From Actinomycetota bacterium (GTDB lineage Bacteria > Actinomycetota > Acidimicrobiia > Spongiisociales > UBA11373): a stretch of DNA of 32,392 nucleotides. Each line of letters opens with the position of its first letter. The first letter of the stretch is position 1. The notes under the pieces were generated by a model. It made no database searches. It was given only the letters and a program-made list of their open reading frames with translations, and had not been told where the DNA came from. The translations under genes and the position numbers were made by a program. The DNA lies in assembly GCA_016870535.1 (NCBI GenBank), contig VGBK01000013.1, positions 1 through 32,392 of the forward strand. Direction: 5' to 3'. Shown here in pieces: positions 23,429-31,959 of the stretch.

Positions 23429-23901
23429 CCGCCCACCTCCTCGGCGGCGGCCAGGACGGCCTCGGTGATCTGCTCGTACCCGGCGCAGCGGCACAGGTTG
23501 CCGGCCAGCGCCTCGTGCACCTCGGCGGCGGCCGGATGCGGGTTCTCGAGGAGCAGGCCGTGGGCCGACATGAGCTGCCCCGGTATGCAGAAGCCGCACT
23601 GTGCCGACCCGTGCTCGAGGAAAGCCCGCTGCAGGGGGCCGGGACGGCCTCCCGCGGCCAGGCCTTCCACCGTCAGCACCTCGCCGCCATCGGCCTCGAC
23701 CGCCAGCATGAGGCAGGAGTTCACCGTGCGGCCGTCGACGATCACGGTGCAGGCGCCGCACTCCCCGACCACACAGCACTCCTTGGTGCCGGTGAGGCCG
23801 AGGTCGTCGCGCAGGAAGTCGAGCAGCGTGCGGTACACGGGCACATCCACCTGGTAGCGCTGCCCGTTCACCTTGAGGTCGATGGGGAACCGGTCGTTCA
23901 T
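23425..23901 (-). CDS. Molybdenum hydroxylase, small [2Fe-2S] subunit
   Basis: The 158-residue product binds two [2Fe-2S] clusters: the plant-ferredoxin type with C43, C48, C51 and C63 (VVGECGACTV) and the helical type with C102, C105, C137 and C139 (QCGFCIPGQ, LAGNLCRCAGY). It passes electrons from the molybdenum site to FAD. All eight Cys are present. ATG overlaps the stop of the FAD subunit by one base (TGATG), which fixes the start although the frame is open further upstream. Confidence 0.96.
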   Translation of the reverse strand: MNDRFPIDLKVNGQRYQVDVPVYRTLLDFLRDDLGLTGTKECCVVGECGACTVIVDGRTVNSCLMLAVEADGGEVLTVEGLAAGGRPGPLQRAFLEHGSAQCGFCIPGQLMSAHGLLLENPHPAAAEVHEALAGNLCRCAGYEQITEAVLAAAEEVGG

Positions 23902-24767
23902 CAAGCCATTCCCTTCGCCAGTCGGTCGATCGCCGTCTGCAGGGCGCGCCGCCCGAGCACCCGCAGCATGGCCAGGCGGTACTCGGGCCCGGCGCGCATG
24001 GAGCGCGGCGAGGGGCTGGCCCCGGCCAGCATCTCCTCCAGGATGGGAGCCTTGACTTCGTCCGGCGCCGCCGGGTCGGCGAGGACTCCGCTCTCGTCGC
24101 ACACCAGCACCGGGCGCGGCCCGACGCTGCCGTAGGCGAGCCGGGTGACCCCGGCCCCGTCCACCCCGGCGCACATGGTGACCGACGCCAGGTCGGTGCC
24201 CCGCCGCCGGGTGAGCCGGGTGTAGGCCGAGCCCATGCGCCCGGCCGGCAGGGGCAGTTCGATGCCGGTGACCAGCGAGCCGGCGGGCAGGGTGGTCTGC
24301 CGCGAGCGCACGAAGAAGTCGTTGATGGGGATGCGCCGCTCCCCGTCCGGGCCCACCGCCAGCACCACCGCCCCATACACCAGCAGCGGGGGGGCGGTGT
24401 CGGCCGCCGGGGAGGCGTTGCAGATGTTCCCCACCACGGTGGCCCGGTTGCGGATCTGCACCGAGCCCACCCAGGAAGCCGCCTCGGCCAGCGCCGGGAA
24501 GTGCCGGAGCACTTCGGCATCTCGCTCGACGTCCCGCATGACGGTGGTGGCGCCGAGGCACAGATGGCCGTCTTCCCGCCTGATGGCCGGGCTCAGCCCG
24601 GTGACCCGCTTCAGGTCGATGACCACGGTGGGGCGGAGCGATCCGTTGCGCAAGGCGATCACCAGATCGGTGCCGCCGGCCAGGAGGTGCGCCCCCGAGC
24701 CGTGCTCGGCGAGAAGGGCCAGGGCCTCGGGAATCGACTCCGGGCGGGCGTAGGCGAAGGCCTGCAT
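23901..24767 (-). CDS. Molybdenum hydroxylase, FAD-binding (medium) subunit
   Basis: The 288-residue product has the two FAD motifs of the CoxM/XdhB group: LLAGGTDLV (28-36) and ATVVGNICNASPAAD (109-123). The C-terminal CO-dehydrogenase flavoprotein domain follows. It accepts electrons from the iron-sulfur subunit and passes them to NAD or quinone. Gene order M-S-L is that of many three-subunit hydroxylases. The start lies one base after the stop of the HprK-like gene, so these proteins are made together. Confidence 0.95.
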   Translation of the reverse strand: MQAFAYARPESIPEALALLAEHGSGAHLLAGGTDLVIALRNGSLRPTVVIDLKRVTGLSPAIRREDGHLCLGATTVMRDVERDAEVLRHFPALAEAASWVGSVQIRNRATVVGNICNASPAADTAPPLLVYGAVVLAVGPDGERRIPINDFFVRSRQTTLPAGSLVTGIELPLPAGRMGSAYTRLTRRRGTDLASVTMCAGVDGAGVTRLAYGSVGPRPVLVCDESGVLADPAAPDEVKAPILEEMLAGASPSPRSMRAGPEYRLAMLRVLGRRALQTAIDRLAKGMA

Positions 24768-24768
24768 C

Positions 24769-25650
24769 TCAGATCACCCGATCGGCCTCATCCATGAGCA
24801 CTTGCGGAGTGGCGGCGCGGATGAGGAAGTACGGGCGAGTGCAGAACCTCTCCAGGAAGGCCGCCCGCCGCCGGCGCAGTTCGTCGGTGTCCATCAGGGG
24901 CATGGGCCAGCCGGGAGCCAGCAACTCGTTCAAGTGCAGGTAGTTCTGGAGGGAATGCAGGGTCTGGAACTGCCGCTCGAAGGGGATCATCTCGACCGTG
25001 CCCGGGGCGTAGTTCCCGTCGATGGAGGGGACGATCACCACCTCCATGTCTGCCGGGTCGAGGTGCTCCACCATGGCCGGCATCTCGGCGCCGAAGAACT
25101 TCTGGGCCCCGGCCTCGGGCGAGGCTTTGTCGGCGCGCTCGGTGCCCTTGGCGCGGGACTTCAGGAACACCGTCTTGGAGCCGGCCACGGCCACGCCGGA
25201 CTCATCGATCACGGTCGTCTCGGTCGAGATCAGCCGGCCGCCGCGGCGGCAGGCCTCGATCTGGCTCATGCTCTTGCCGTGATTGGACTCGCCGCCCAGG
25301 AAGAGGACCCCCCGGCCCCGGTAGTGAACCGCCGAGGAGTGGAAGGGGTGCAGGCCCTGCTCCTCCATGCGCAGGGCGAGCAGCGCGACGATGGACTTCT
25401 GCAGCGGCCCGGGAGCCCAATCACCCTCGAAACGCAGCATCCGCCCGTCGTAGCGCACCGACGTGGCGCCGGCGTCGCGCTCCCACACCAGGTCGGGATC
25501 GCCCAGGGTCACCGGCTCCAGCCTCACGTCGGCGAGCCGGTAGTTGAGGAAGTCCATGTTCTCGAGAACGTGCTCGGGCACCTCGCCGCCCACGACATCG
25601 ACGCGGATCCGGGCCGGACCCGCGGACATCTGTTCCGATAGCTGGCCCAT
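24769..25650 (-). CDS. HprK-like P-loop protein
   Basis: The 293-residue product has a Walker A motif GESNHGKS (120-127) preceded by HPFHSSAVHYRGRGVLFLGG, the context seen in HPr kinase/phosphorylase-like and PEPCK-like P-loop domains (LHASAV...G.GVLL.G.SG.GKS). After it comes GGRLISTETTVIDESGVAV, matching the strand where HprK has SDD; here the Asp pair is replaced by TET. An N-terminal ~80-residue domain and a C-terminal helical part are not recognised. ATG follows AAGGAGAGCGA. It lies between the regulator and the hydroxylase genes. It may phosphorylate a partner such as the swivel-domain protein encoded nearby, or serve hydroxylase assembly; neither is shown. Confidence 0.8.
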   Translation of the reverse strand: MGQLSEQMSAGPARIRVDVVGGEVPEHVLENMDFLNYRLADVRLEPVTLGDPDLVWERDAGATSVRYDGRMLRFEGDWAPGPLQKSIVALLALRMEEQGLHPFHSSAVHYRGRGVLFLGGESNHGKSMSQIEACRRGGRLISTETTVIDESGVAVAGSKTVFLKSRAKGTERADKASPEAGAQKFFGAEMPAMVEHLDPADMEVVIVPSIDGNYAPGTVEMIPFERQFQTLHSLQNYLHLNELLAPGWPMPLMDTDELRRRRAAFLERFCTRPYFLIRAATPQVLMDEADRVI

Positions 25651-25673
25651 TCGCTCTCCTTGCCTTGGCGGGC

Positions 25674-26387
25674 TCAATCGTCCGTTACCGAGCGGCGATC
25701 GGGGAGGCGGTCGCCGTCGGAGAGGTGCTCCAGGAGCCCGGAAGCCTCCACCGCGTGGTCGCGGAGCGCCACCGCCGCTCGCTCCGGGTCGCGGGCCCGG
25801 AGAGCCTCAATGATGGTGAGGTGCCGCTCCCCGAGCCAGCGCAGGTCGATGCCGGGGAGGGTGGCGGTGACGTAGGTGCGCCCGAGGGGCTCGAGCAGAT
25901 TCCACAGCCGGGCAAGAGAACGGTTCCCCGCCGCCTCCACGATGGTGGCGTGGAACTCGGTGTTCTCCACGGCTTGCTGGTGGGCGTCGCCGCGCGCCGC
26001 GGCGCCCGCCATGTCGTCGATCAGGGAGCCGAGCCGTTCCAGGCAGCCGTCGGTGATCTGCGGCGCCGCCAGTCGGCCGGCCAGCGCCTCCAGTTCACCG
26101 CGTACCACGATGGCCTCCCGCAACTCCCCCACGCTGGGGCTGCGCACCCGGGAGCCCTGGTAGGGCTGGATCTCCACGAATCCCAAGGTGGCCAGGTCGC
26201 GCAGCGCCTCCCGCACCGGCGCCTGGCTGGTCCCGAGGCGGCGGGCCACCCGGGTCTCGACGATGCGAGACCCGGGGGCCAGCTCTCCTTCCAGGATCCA
26301 CTGCAGGATCCGGTCCTTGACCCGCGCCGACAGCACCTGCCGGGCGATGGGCTCCGCTTCCCGGTCCAGACGGTGGATCTGGGTCAT
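25674..26387 (-). CDS. GntR-family regulator, FCD (FadR) subgroup
   Basis: The 237-residue product has an N-terminal winged helix (about residues 15-82; VARRLGTSQAPVREALRDL is the recognition part) and an all-helical FCD ligand domain. The FCD metal site has H146, H189 and H211, but the Asp that usually precedes FH is Asn142 (NTEFH), which could change metal or ligand binding. It is the only regulator in the window and lies inside operon 2, 10 nt after the PEP-utilising gene. It probably represses all three operons through the CTCGATAATCGAT palindromes and is released by a pathway acid. Confidence 0.93.
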   Translation of the reverse strand: MTQIHRLDREAEPIARQVLSARVKDRILQWILEGELAPGSRIVETRVARRLGTSQAPVREALRDLATLGFVEIQPYQGSRVRSPSVGELREAIVVRGELEALAGRLAAPQITDGCLERLGSLIDDMAGAAARGDAHQQAVENTEFHATIVEAAGNRSLARLWNLLEPLGRTYVTATLPGIDLRWLGERHLTIIEALRARDPERAAVALRDHAVEASGLLEHLSDGDRLPDRRSVTDD

Positions 26388-26397
26388 CTGCTCCTGC

Positions 26398-28134
26398 CTA
26401 CTTCAGGATCTCGACCAGGCCGGTCGACCCGTTCACGCGGATCCGGTCGCCGTCCTTGATCCGCTGCGTGCCCACGCTGGACCCGACCACCGCCGGGATG
26501 CCGAACTCGCGGCTCAGCACTCCGGGGTGCGACACCGGGCCGCCGGCGTCGGTGACCAGGCCGGCGATCTTGGTGAACAGGGTCACCCAGGCCGGGTTGG
26601 TCATCTGGCAGACGAGGATGTCGCCCTTCTCGACCTTGTCGAACTCGTCGATGGTCAGCACCACCTTGGCGATGCCCTCGACCACGCCGGGCGACGCCGC
26701 CAGGCCCTGCACCGTGTCGGCCGTCTCGGACTGCTCGATGTAGAGCTTCTCGGGGAAGCCCCACAGGCCCAGGTACGGGAAGGCCAACTGCGACTCGGTG
26801 GCCGTGCCGATCCAGTCCCGCGGCTTGATCTTCTCGGCCTCCTTGTAGGCGGCCCGAGCCGCGCCCACCAGGGACTTGGCGTCGAAGGTGGGGTCGCCGA
26901 TCAGGTAGCGGAGCTGGTTGTACCGGAGGTACATGACGTCCTCCGGATCGTCGAGCAGGCCGGCCTGCACCAGCTTCTTCCCGATGCAGATCAGCACCAG
27001 GCGCAGGTGGGCGTTGGTGCTCTGGTCGATGTAGAAGTGGTGGTCGGGGGTGAGGGGGGCCATCTTCAGGTTGATGGCGTTGGCCGCCTCCACCTTGGCC
27101 CGAGCCTCGCCTTCCAGGCCCTCCACCAGTTCGGCGCAGGCCTTCTTGATGTCCTCAGCCAGGCCCTTGACGTGCGAGGGGTAGTCGTAGTCGGTCTCGA
27201 TGTAGCCCTTCACCGTCTCCAGGAACGGCGCGGGGTTCTCGAACTGCGTCGGGAAGGTGAACTCGTGCACCCACACCGCCGCCCAGCCGAACTCCCGCTG
27301 GTAAGGCCGGATGTGCTCGGCGATGAACTTGCGGCCCCGCTCGGTCTGCTCCAGGGCGGCCATGACCGCGCTGCCGGACTCGGCCTTGAAGGCCTCGGTC
27401 AGGACGGCGTCGCCCTTGATCTCCTCCTTCATCTTCCAGAGAGCCTCGATGCGATCCCAGTTGCGGTCGTTGGCCGAGTTCTGCAGCCGGCCGAGGAGAG
27501 CGGAGTCGACCTCGCCGCGGGCCTCCTGCACGACGGCCTGCAGGCCCATCGTTCCCGAGAACTGGGCGAAGTTGAGCATCCAGTGGATCTTCCAGTGGCG
27601 ATCGTGGATGTCCATGGCGTCCTCGAGGATGGTCGCCCACTCCAGGAGATCGATGCTCTCCCAGTTGTCGATCTTCGCCTCGAGGTAGTCGAAGTTGCGC
27701 TTGATCTCGGGGACCAGGCGATTCCGCCACCAGCCGTCGAACTCGCGGCCGTAGACCGGCAGCACCGAGCCCAGGTAGGGGCCGATCTTGCCCGGATAGC
27801 CGGGATCGGTCACCGGAACCCGCGCCCGATAGACGTTGCCGTACTCCTCGCCGTCCACCAGGCAGTCGGCGTCGGCGGGGATGGCGGCGGTGTAGAGGTA
27901 GCCGTTGACGTTCTTGGCGATCCAGTCCGCCGCGAACGGCGTACCGAAACGGCGGAACATGTGGTCGCAGGTGAGCCACCACCCGCCGATGTCGAAGTAC
28001 ATGGGCGACAGCGGGTGCGGGCAGTGCAGGTCGTCGTAGACCCAGAAGAGCTGCTTCTCCGCTTCGCTATCCCACTTGACGGGGAAGCTCTCGTCTCCCA
28101 AGAACTGCTTGATTACCTTGCTCGTGTCGGCCAT
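26398..28134 (-). CDS. PEP-utilising-enzyme-like protein without ATP-grasp domain
   Basis: The 578-residue product ends with a phosphohistidine swivel domain: TDAGGPVSHPGVLSREFGIP (528-547), with His536 the expected phosphate carrier, preceded by GLAASPGVVEGIAKVV. The ~480 residues before it are helical and resemble the substrate-binding part of rifampin phosphotransferase or phenylphosphate synthase. There is neither an N-terminal ATP-grasp domain nor the PEP-binding barrel of PpdK/PpsA. A partner must therefore load the His, as in two-subunit phenylphosphate synthase, but no ATP-grasp gene is in the window. ATG follows AAAGGAG. The target compound is unknown. Confidence 0.85.
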   Translation of the reverse strand: MADTSKVIKQFLGDESFPVKWDSEAEKQLFWVYDDLHCPHPLSPMYFDIGGWWLTCDHMFRRFGTPFAADWIAKNVNGYLYTAAIPADADCLVDGEEYGNVYRARVPVTDPGYPGKIGPYLGSVLPVYGREFDGWWRNRLVPEIKRNFDYLEAKIDNWESIDLLEWATILEDAMDIHDRHWKIHWMLNFAQFSGTMGLQAVVQEARGEVDSALLGRLQNSANDRNWDRIEALWKMKEEIKGDAVLTEAFKAESGSAVMAALEQTERGRKFIAEHIRPYQREFGWAAVWVHEFTFPTQFENPAPFLETVKGYIETDYDYPSHVKGLAEDIKKACAELVEGLEGEARAKVEAANAINLKMAPLTPDHHFYIDQSTNAHLRLVLICIGKKLVQAGLLDDPEDVMYLRYNQLRYLIGDPTFDAKSLVGAARAAYKEAEKIKPRDWIGTATESQLAFPYLGLWGFPEKLYIEQSETADTVQGLAASPGVVEGIAKVVLTIDEFDKVEKGDILVCQMTNPAWVTLFTKIAGLVTDAGGPVSHPGVLSREFGIPAVVGSSVGTQRIKDGDRIRVNGSTGLVEILK

Positions 28135-28220
28135 TCCGACCGGCTCCTTTCCTAGACGCCTACTTCCGTCGGCCGCCTGTCACGGCCGTGCGCCGGCTTG
28201 CACCCTCTGCTCCACTGCCT

Positions 28221-28354
28221 CCTTAGGGGCCTAGCGGATAGGCGGTGGGCTTCGCCCGCTGTCTGGTCTGTTCCGCCCGAAGAAGCTGCGCCTTCGGGCG
28301 GGGGTCCGGCGGATGGGGCTCGCTCCGCTCGCCCAATCCGCGCGGCCCCTTAGG
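28221..28354 (-). repeat. 120-bp structured element, copy B
   Basis: The core (28228-28347) lies between two CCTTAGG heptamers (28221-28227 and 28348-28354). On the minus strand it matches copy A (425-544) at about 116 of 120 positions. Ends are imperfect inverted repeats (GGCCGCGCGGAT and ATCCGCTAGGCC). It forms the 3' end of the Tm-1-like coding region and provides its stop codon, so insertion into, or capture by, the gene is visible directly. Confidence 0.85.
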
Positions 28355-29611
28355 CTCCGTTGCCGATCCCTGCTGCTCGCTCTGCCGTCTCTCGACCCAC
28401 GCCCGGTAGTGCTCATCCAGGCGGGCCGCCATCGCCCCGGCGAACTCCGGGGCGTTGATGTGGGTGTCCATCTCGACCACCTCGACGGCAGCGGCGAGGG
28501 CGCCCTTCAAGCCGCCCACCAGGGCAGCATCGGCGGCCGGGTCGTGGAACACCTCGCCCTCCACTCCGATGGCCGAGAAGCCCCGCAGCGGCAGAAACAC
28601 GGTGAGGGGTCCCGACGCCCGGTTCAGCCTATCTGCCATGATCCGTCCGAGTGCGGCGCACTCCTCCACACTGGTCCGCATGAGAGTGACCGCCGGGTTG
28701 TGCCGGTAGAACCGGCGGCCCCGGAACCGTTCCGGCACGGTGTCGGGCGGTCCGAAGTTGACCATGTCTGCGGCTCCCGGAGCCACCACCTGGGGCAGGC
28801 CGAGCCTGCCGGCCACCTCGAGCCGACGCGGCCCGGCGGACCCCAGCCCACCCACCAGTTCATCGGCCAATTCCGCTGCGGTGACGTCCAGCACCCCGGT
28901 GATCAGGCCCGCCTCCATCAGTGCCTCCATGGCCTGACCCCCCGTGCCCGTGGCATGGAAGACGAGCACCTCGTACCCGCGCTCCTCCAGCCAGTGGCGG
29001 GCGGTGGCCACCGCGGGGGTGGTGTTCCCGAACATGGTGGCGCCGAGGGTCGCCTTGCCTGCGAGTCGCGGCACGAATCCCTGGTGGTGGCGAGCCATGC
29101 CGGCGGCGGCCGCGGCGGCATTCCCCAGAATGCGCTCCGACACGGCGTTGACCCCGGCGATGTCGGTGACGGCGGGCATCATGACCAGGTCGGAGGTGCC
29201 CACATAGGCGCGGGTGTTGCCCGATGCCAGGGTGGAGACGAGGAGCTTGGGCACCCCGAGGGGCAGGTCGCGCACCGCCCGGGTGAAGAGCGACGAACCG
29301 CCCGAGCCTCCCATCCCAAAGGCGCAGTGGAGGCGCCCTTCGGCGTGAAGCCGGAGCAGGACTGCGGCCGCCCCGTTCCCCATGACCTCCACCGCCGCGC
29401 CGCGATCGCCGGCGGCGGCGAGGCCGGCACGATCACGACCGGCGGCCCGGGCCACCTCATCGGCCGTCACCTCGGGTGTCAAGAGCGGCGGCCCCACGAT
29501 GCCGGCATCCACCACCACCACCTCGCAGCCGGCCGCTCGCAGTCCCTCGGCGACGAAGGCGAACTCCCGTCCCTTGGTGTCCATCGTCCCGACGAGCACC
29601 ACCGTGGCCAC
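28223..29611 (-). CDS. Tm-1-like/UPF0261 ATP-binding protein with repeat-derived tail
   Basis: The 462-residue product begins TVVLVGTMDTKGREFAFV, the start of UPF0261 (the N-terminal half of plant Tm-1), with GMGGSGGSS and ASGNTRAYVGTSDL in the ATP-binding region. Its bacterial role is unknown; the usual partner, a PEP-hydrolase-like TIM barrel, is not adjacent. The GTG at 29611 is chosen because the family starts there and GAAGGG precedes it; the open frame extends to 29713 but has no family match. The family part ends near residue 415. Residues 420-462 are translated from repeat copy B. First gene of operon 2. Confidence 0.85.
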   Translation of the reverse strand: MATVVLVGTMDTKGREFAFVAEGLRAAGCEVVVVDAGIVGPPLLTPEVTADEVARAAGRDRAGLAAAGDRGAAVEVMGNGAAAVLLRLHAEGRLHCAFGMGGSGGSSLFTRAVRDLPLGVPKLLVSTLASGNTRAYVGTSDLVMMPAVTDIAGVNAVSERILGNAAAAAAGMARHHQGFVPRLAGKATLGATMFGNTTPAVATARHWLEERGYEVLVFHATGTGGQAMEALMEAGLITGVLDVTAAELADELVGGLGSAGPRRLEVAGRLGLPQVVAPGAADMVNFGPPDTVPERFRGRRFYRHNPAVTLMRTSVEECAALGRIMADRLNRASGPLTVFLPLRGFSAIGVEGEVFHDPAADAALVGGLKGALAAAVEVVEMDTHINAPEFAGAMAARLDEHYRAWVERRQSEQQGSATEPKGPRGLGERSEPHPPDPRPKAQLLRAEQTRQRAKPTAYPLGP

Positions 29612-29937
29612 GACTACCCTTCTCCCCGCCGGCGCCGGGCTCTTCCCGACGCCGGCACGAGGAAGGGGCGCGCGCCCGAACCGGGCGGCCTCCGGCCCGG
29701 CGGGAGGTGGCACGACGCCATCACTAGGGAATCGCCTCCTCTCGCTCCGCCACGGGCGGCTATCCTCGATAATCGATTGAAGACTACCACCACGGAGGCT
29801 CCCCTGCCCATGCCCGAGCGTCGTACACCCCGGGCGGCCGTCGATCCCGAGGACGGCGTGATGGCTGCCACCCGAGGGCGGCGCGACGGCGACGGCAGGA
29901 GGGCTCTCCCCCCGAGCGCCGGAAGGGGTATCGCTTG
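29612..29937. promoter_or_regulatory. Divergent spacer between operons 2 and 3
   Basis: This 326-bp stretch separates the Tm-1-like gene (-) from the E1 alpha gene (+). It holds the operator-like palindrome at 29765-29777. TATCCT (29761-29766) could be a plus-strand -10, but no -35 fits. The part from 29810 is open as a 42-codon reading frame. Confidence 0.6.
29765..29777. promoter_or_regulatory. Operator-like palindrome, site 2
   Basis: CTCGATAATCGAT is identical to site 1. It is about 150 nt before the Tm-1-like start and about 160 nt before the E1 alpha start, so one site could control both divergent operons. Confidence 0.62.
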
Positions 29938-29938
29938 A
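29810..29938 (+). CDS. Possible 42-residue leader peptide
   Basis: The frame starts ATG at 29810, 12 nt after GGAGG, and ends in a TGA that shares one base with the ATG of E1 alpha (TGATG). The product is Arg/Gly/Asp-rich, without a recognised family. Stop-start overlap suggests translational coupling, but random GC-rich sequence often stays open this long, so coding is uncertain. Confidence 0.25.
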   Translation: MPERRTPRAAVDPEDGVMAATRGRRDGDGRRALPPSAGRGIA

Positions 29939-30929
29939 TGTCGCCGCCCAACGACACCTTCGAGATCACCGAAGCCACCCGCCTGCTCCTCTACCAGAGC
30001 ATGCTGCGCTGCCGGGCCCTGGAGAAGAAGGCCTACGACCTCTTCATGGAGGGCCTGGTCCAGGGAACTACCCATCTCGGCCTGGGACAGGAGGCGGTAG
30101 CCGCCGGGTTCGCCGCCACCCTCCGCCCCGACGACATGTCTTTCGCCACCTACCGCGGTCACAACCACATGCTGCTGCGGGGAATGGCGATGGCCCCCAT
30201 CCTGGGGGAATGCGCGGCGCGGGCCAACGGCTGCTGCGAAGGCAAGGGTGGCTCGATGCACATCACCGAGGTCGCTAAGGGCGCCATGGGCTCCTACGCC
30301 ATCGTCGGCGCCCACCTGCCGATTGCCGTCGGCGCCGCCTGGGCGGGCGTGGTGCGAGGCACCGGACAGGTCTCGCTGTGCTTCTTCGGCGACGGCACCA
30401 CCAACATCGGCACCTTCCACGAGGCGGTCAACCTGGCGGCCATCTGGAAGCTGCCGGTGGTGTTCGTGTGCGAGAACAACCTCTACATGGAGTACACCCC
30501 CATCTCGGCGGTCATCCCGGTGGAGTACCCCGCCGCCGACCGGGCGTCGGCCTACGGGCTGGAACGCATCATCGTCGACGGCAACGACGCCGACGCGGTG
30601 TACCAGACAGCCGTCACCACCGTCGAACGGGCCCGGCGCGGCGAGGGCCCCTCCCTGGTGGAGGCCCTCACCTACCGGCACAAGGGGCACTCCCGGGCCG
30701 ACCCGGGGAAGTACCGGCCCGACGAGGAGGTGGCGGCGTGGTTGGAACGGGACCCGCTGCTCGTCTACCGGGGCCGGCTCGAGAGCCTGGGGTTCCCGCC
30801 CACGGTGCTCGACGAGATGGAGCAGTTGGCTCGGGCCGAAGCGGAAGCGGCCGCCGACGAGGTACGCGCCGCCCCCTTGCCCGATCCGGCGGCCTTGATG
30901 ACCGACGTGTGGGCGAACGGAGGCTCGGA

Positions 30930-30942
<13 letters not shown>
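29938..30942 (+). CDS. 2-oxo acid/acetoin dehydrogenase E1, alpha subunit
   Basis: The 334-residue product is a PDH/acetoin-dehydrogenase-type E1 alpha. The TPP/Mg motif runs from GDGTTN (151-156) to CENN (178-181). THLGLGQEAVAAG (45-57), YRGHNHML and the KGGSMH loop (103-108) are typical. It decarboxylates or cleaves a 2-oxo or acetoin-like substrate and hands the acyl group to a lipoyl E2 not in this window. AcoA-like length and KGGSMH fit acetoin or branched substrates; the exact one is open. ATG after GGAAGGGG. Confidence 0.93.
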
Positions 30943-31901
<959 letters not shown>

Positions 31902-31959
31902 TGAGGCGACGAGATACCGGACCGGCAGCGGTGTTGCCGGCCCTCCCGAGGAGGACTTG

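Noticed and set aside
21452-23857. 801-codon plus-strand frame
   Set aside because: It is the complement of the hydroxylase L and S genes, both with intact motifs.
21179-24767. Carbon monoxide dehydrogenase (CoxMSL)
   Set aside because: The gene order fits, but the large subunit lacks the AYxCSFR active-site loop and there are no cox accessory genes.
28221-28354. The two CCTTAGG heptamers at copy B as a simple target-site duplication
   Set aside because: Copy A has practically the same flanks, so the heptamer alone does not prove a duplication of random target DNA; it may be part of the element or a fixed target.
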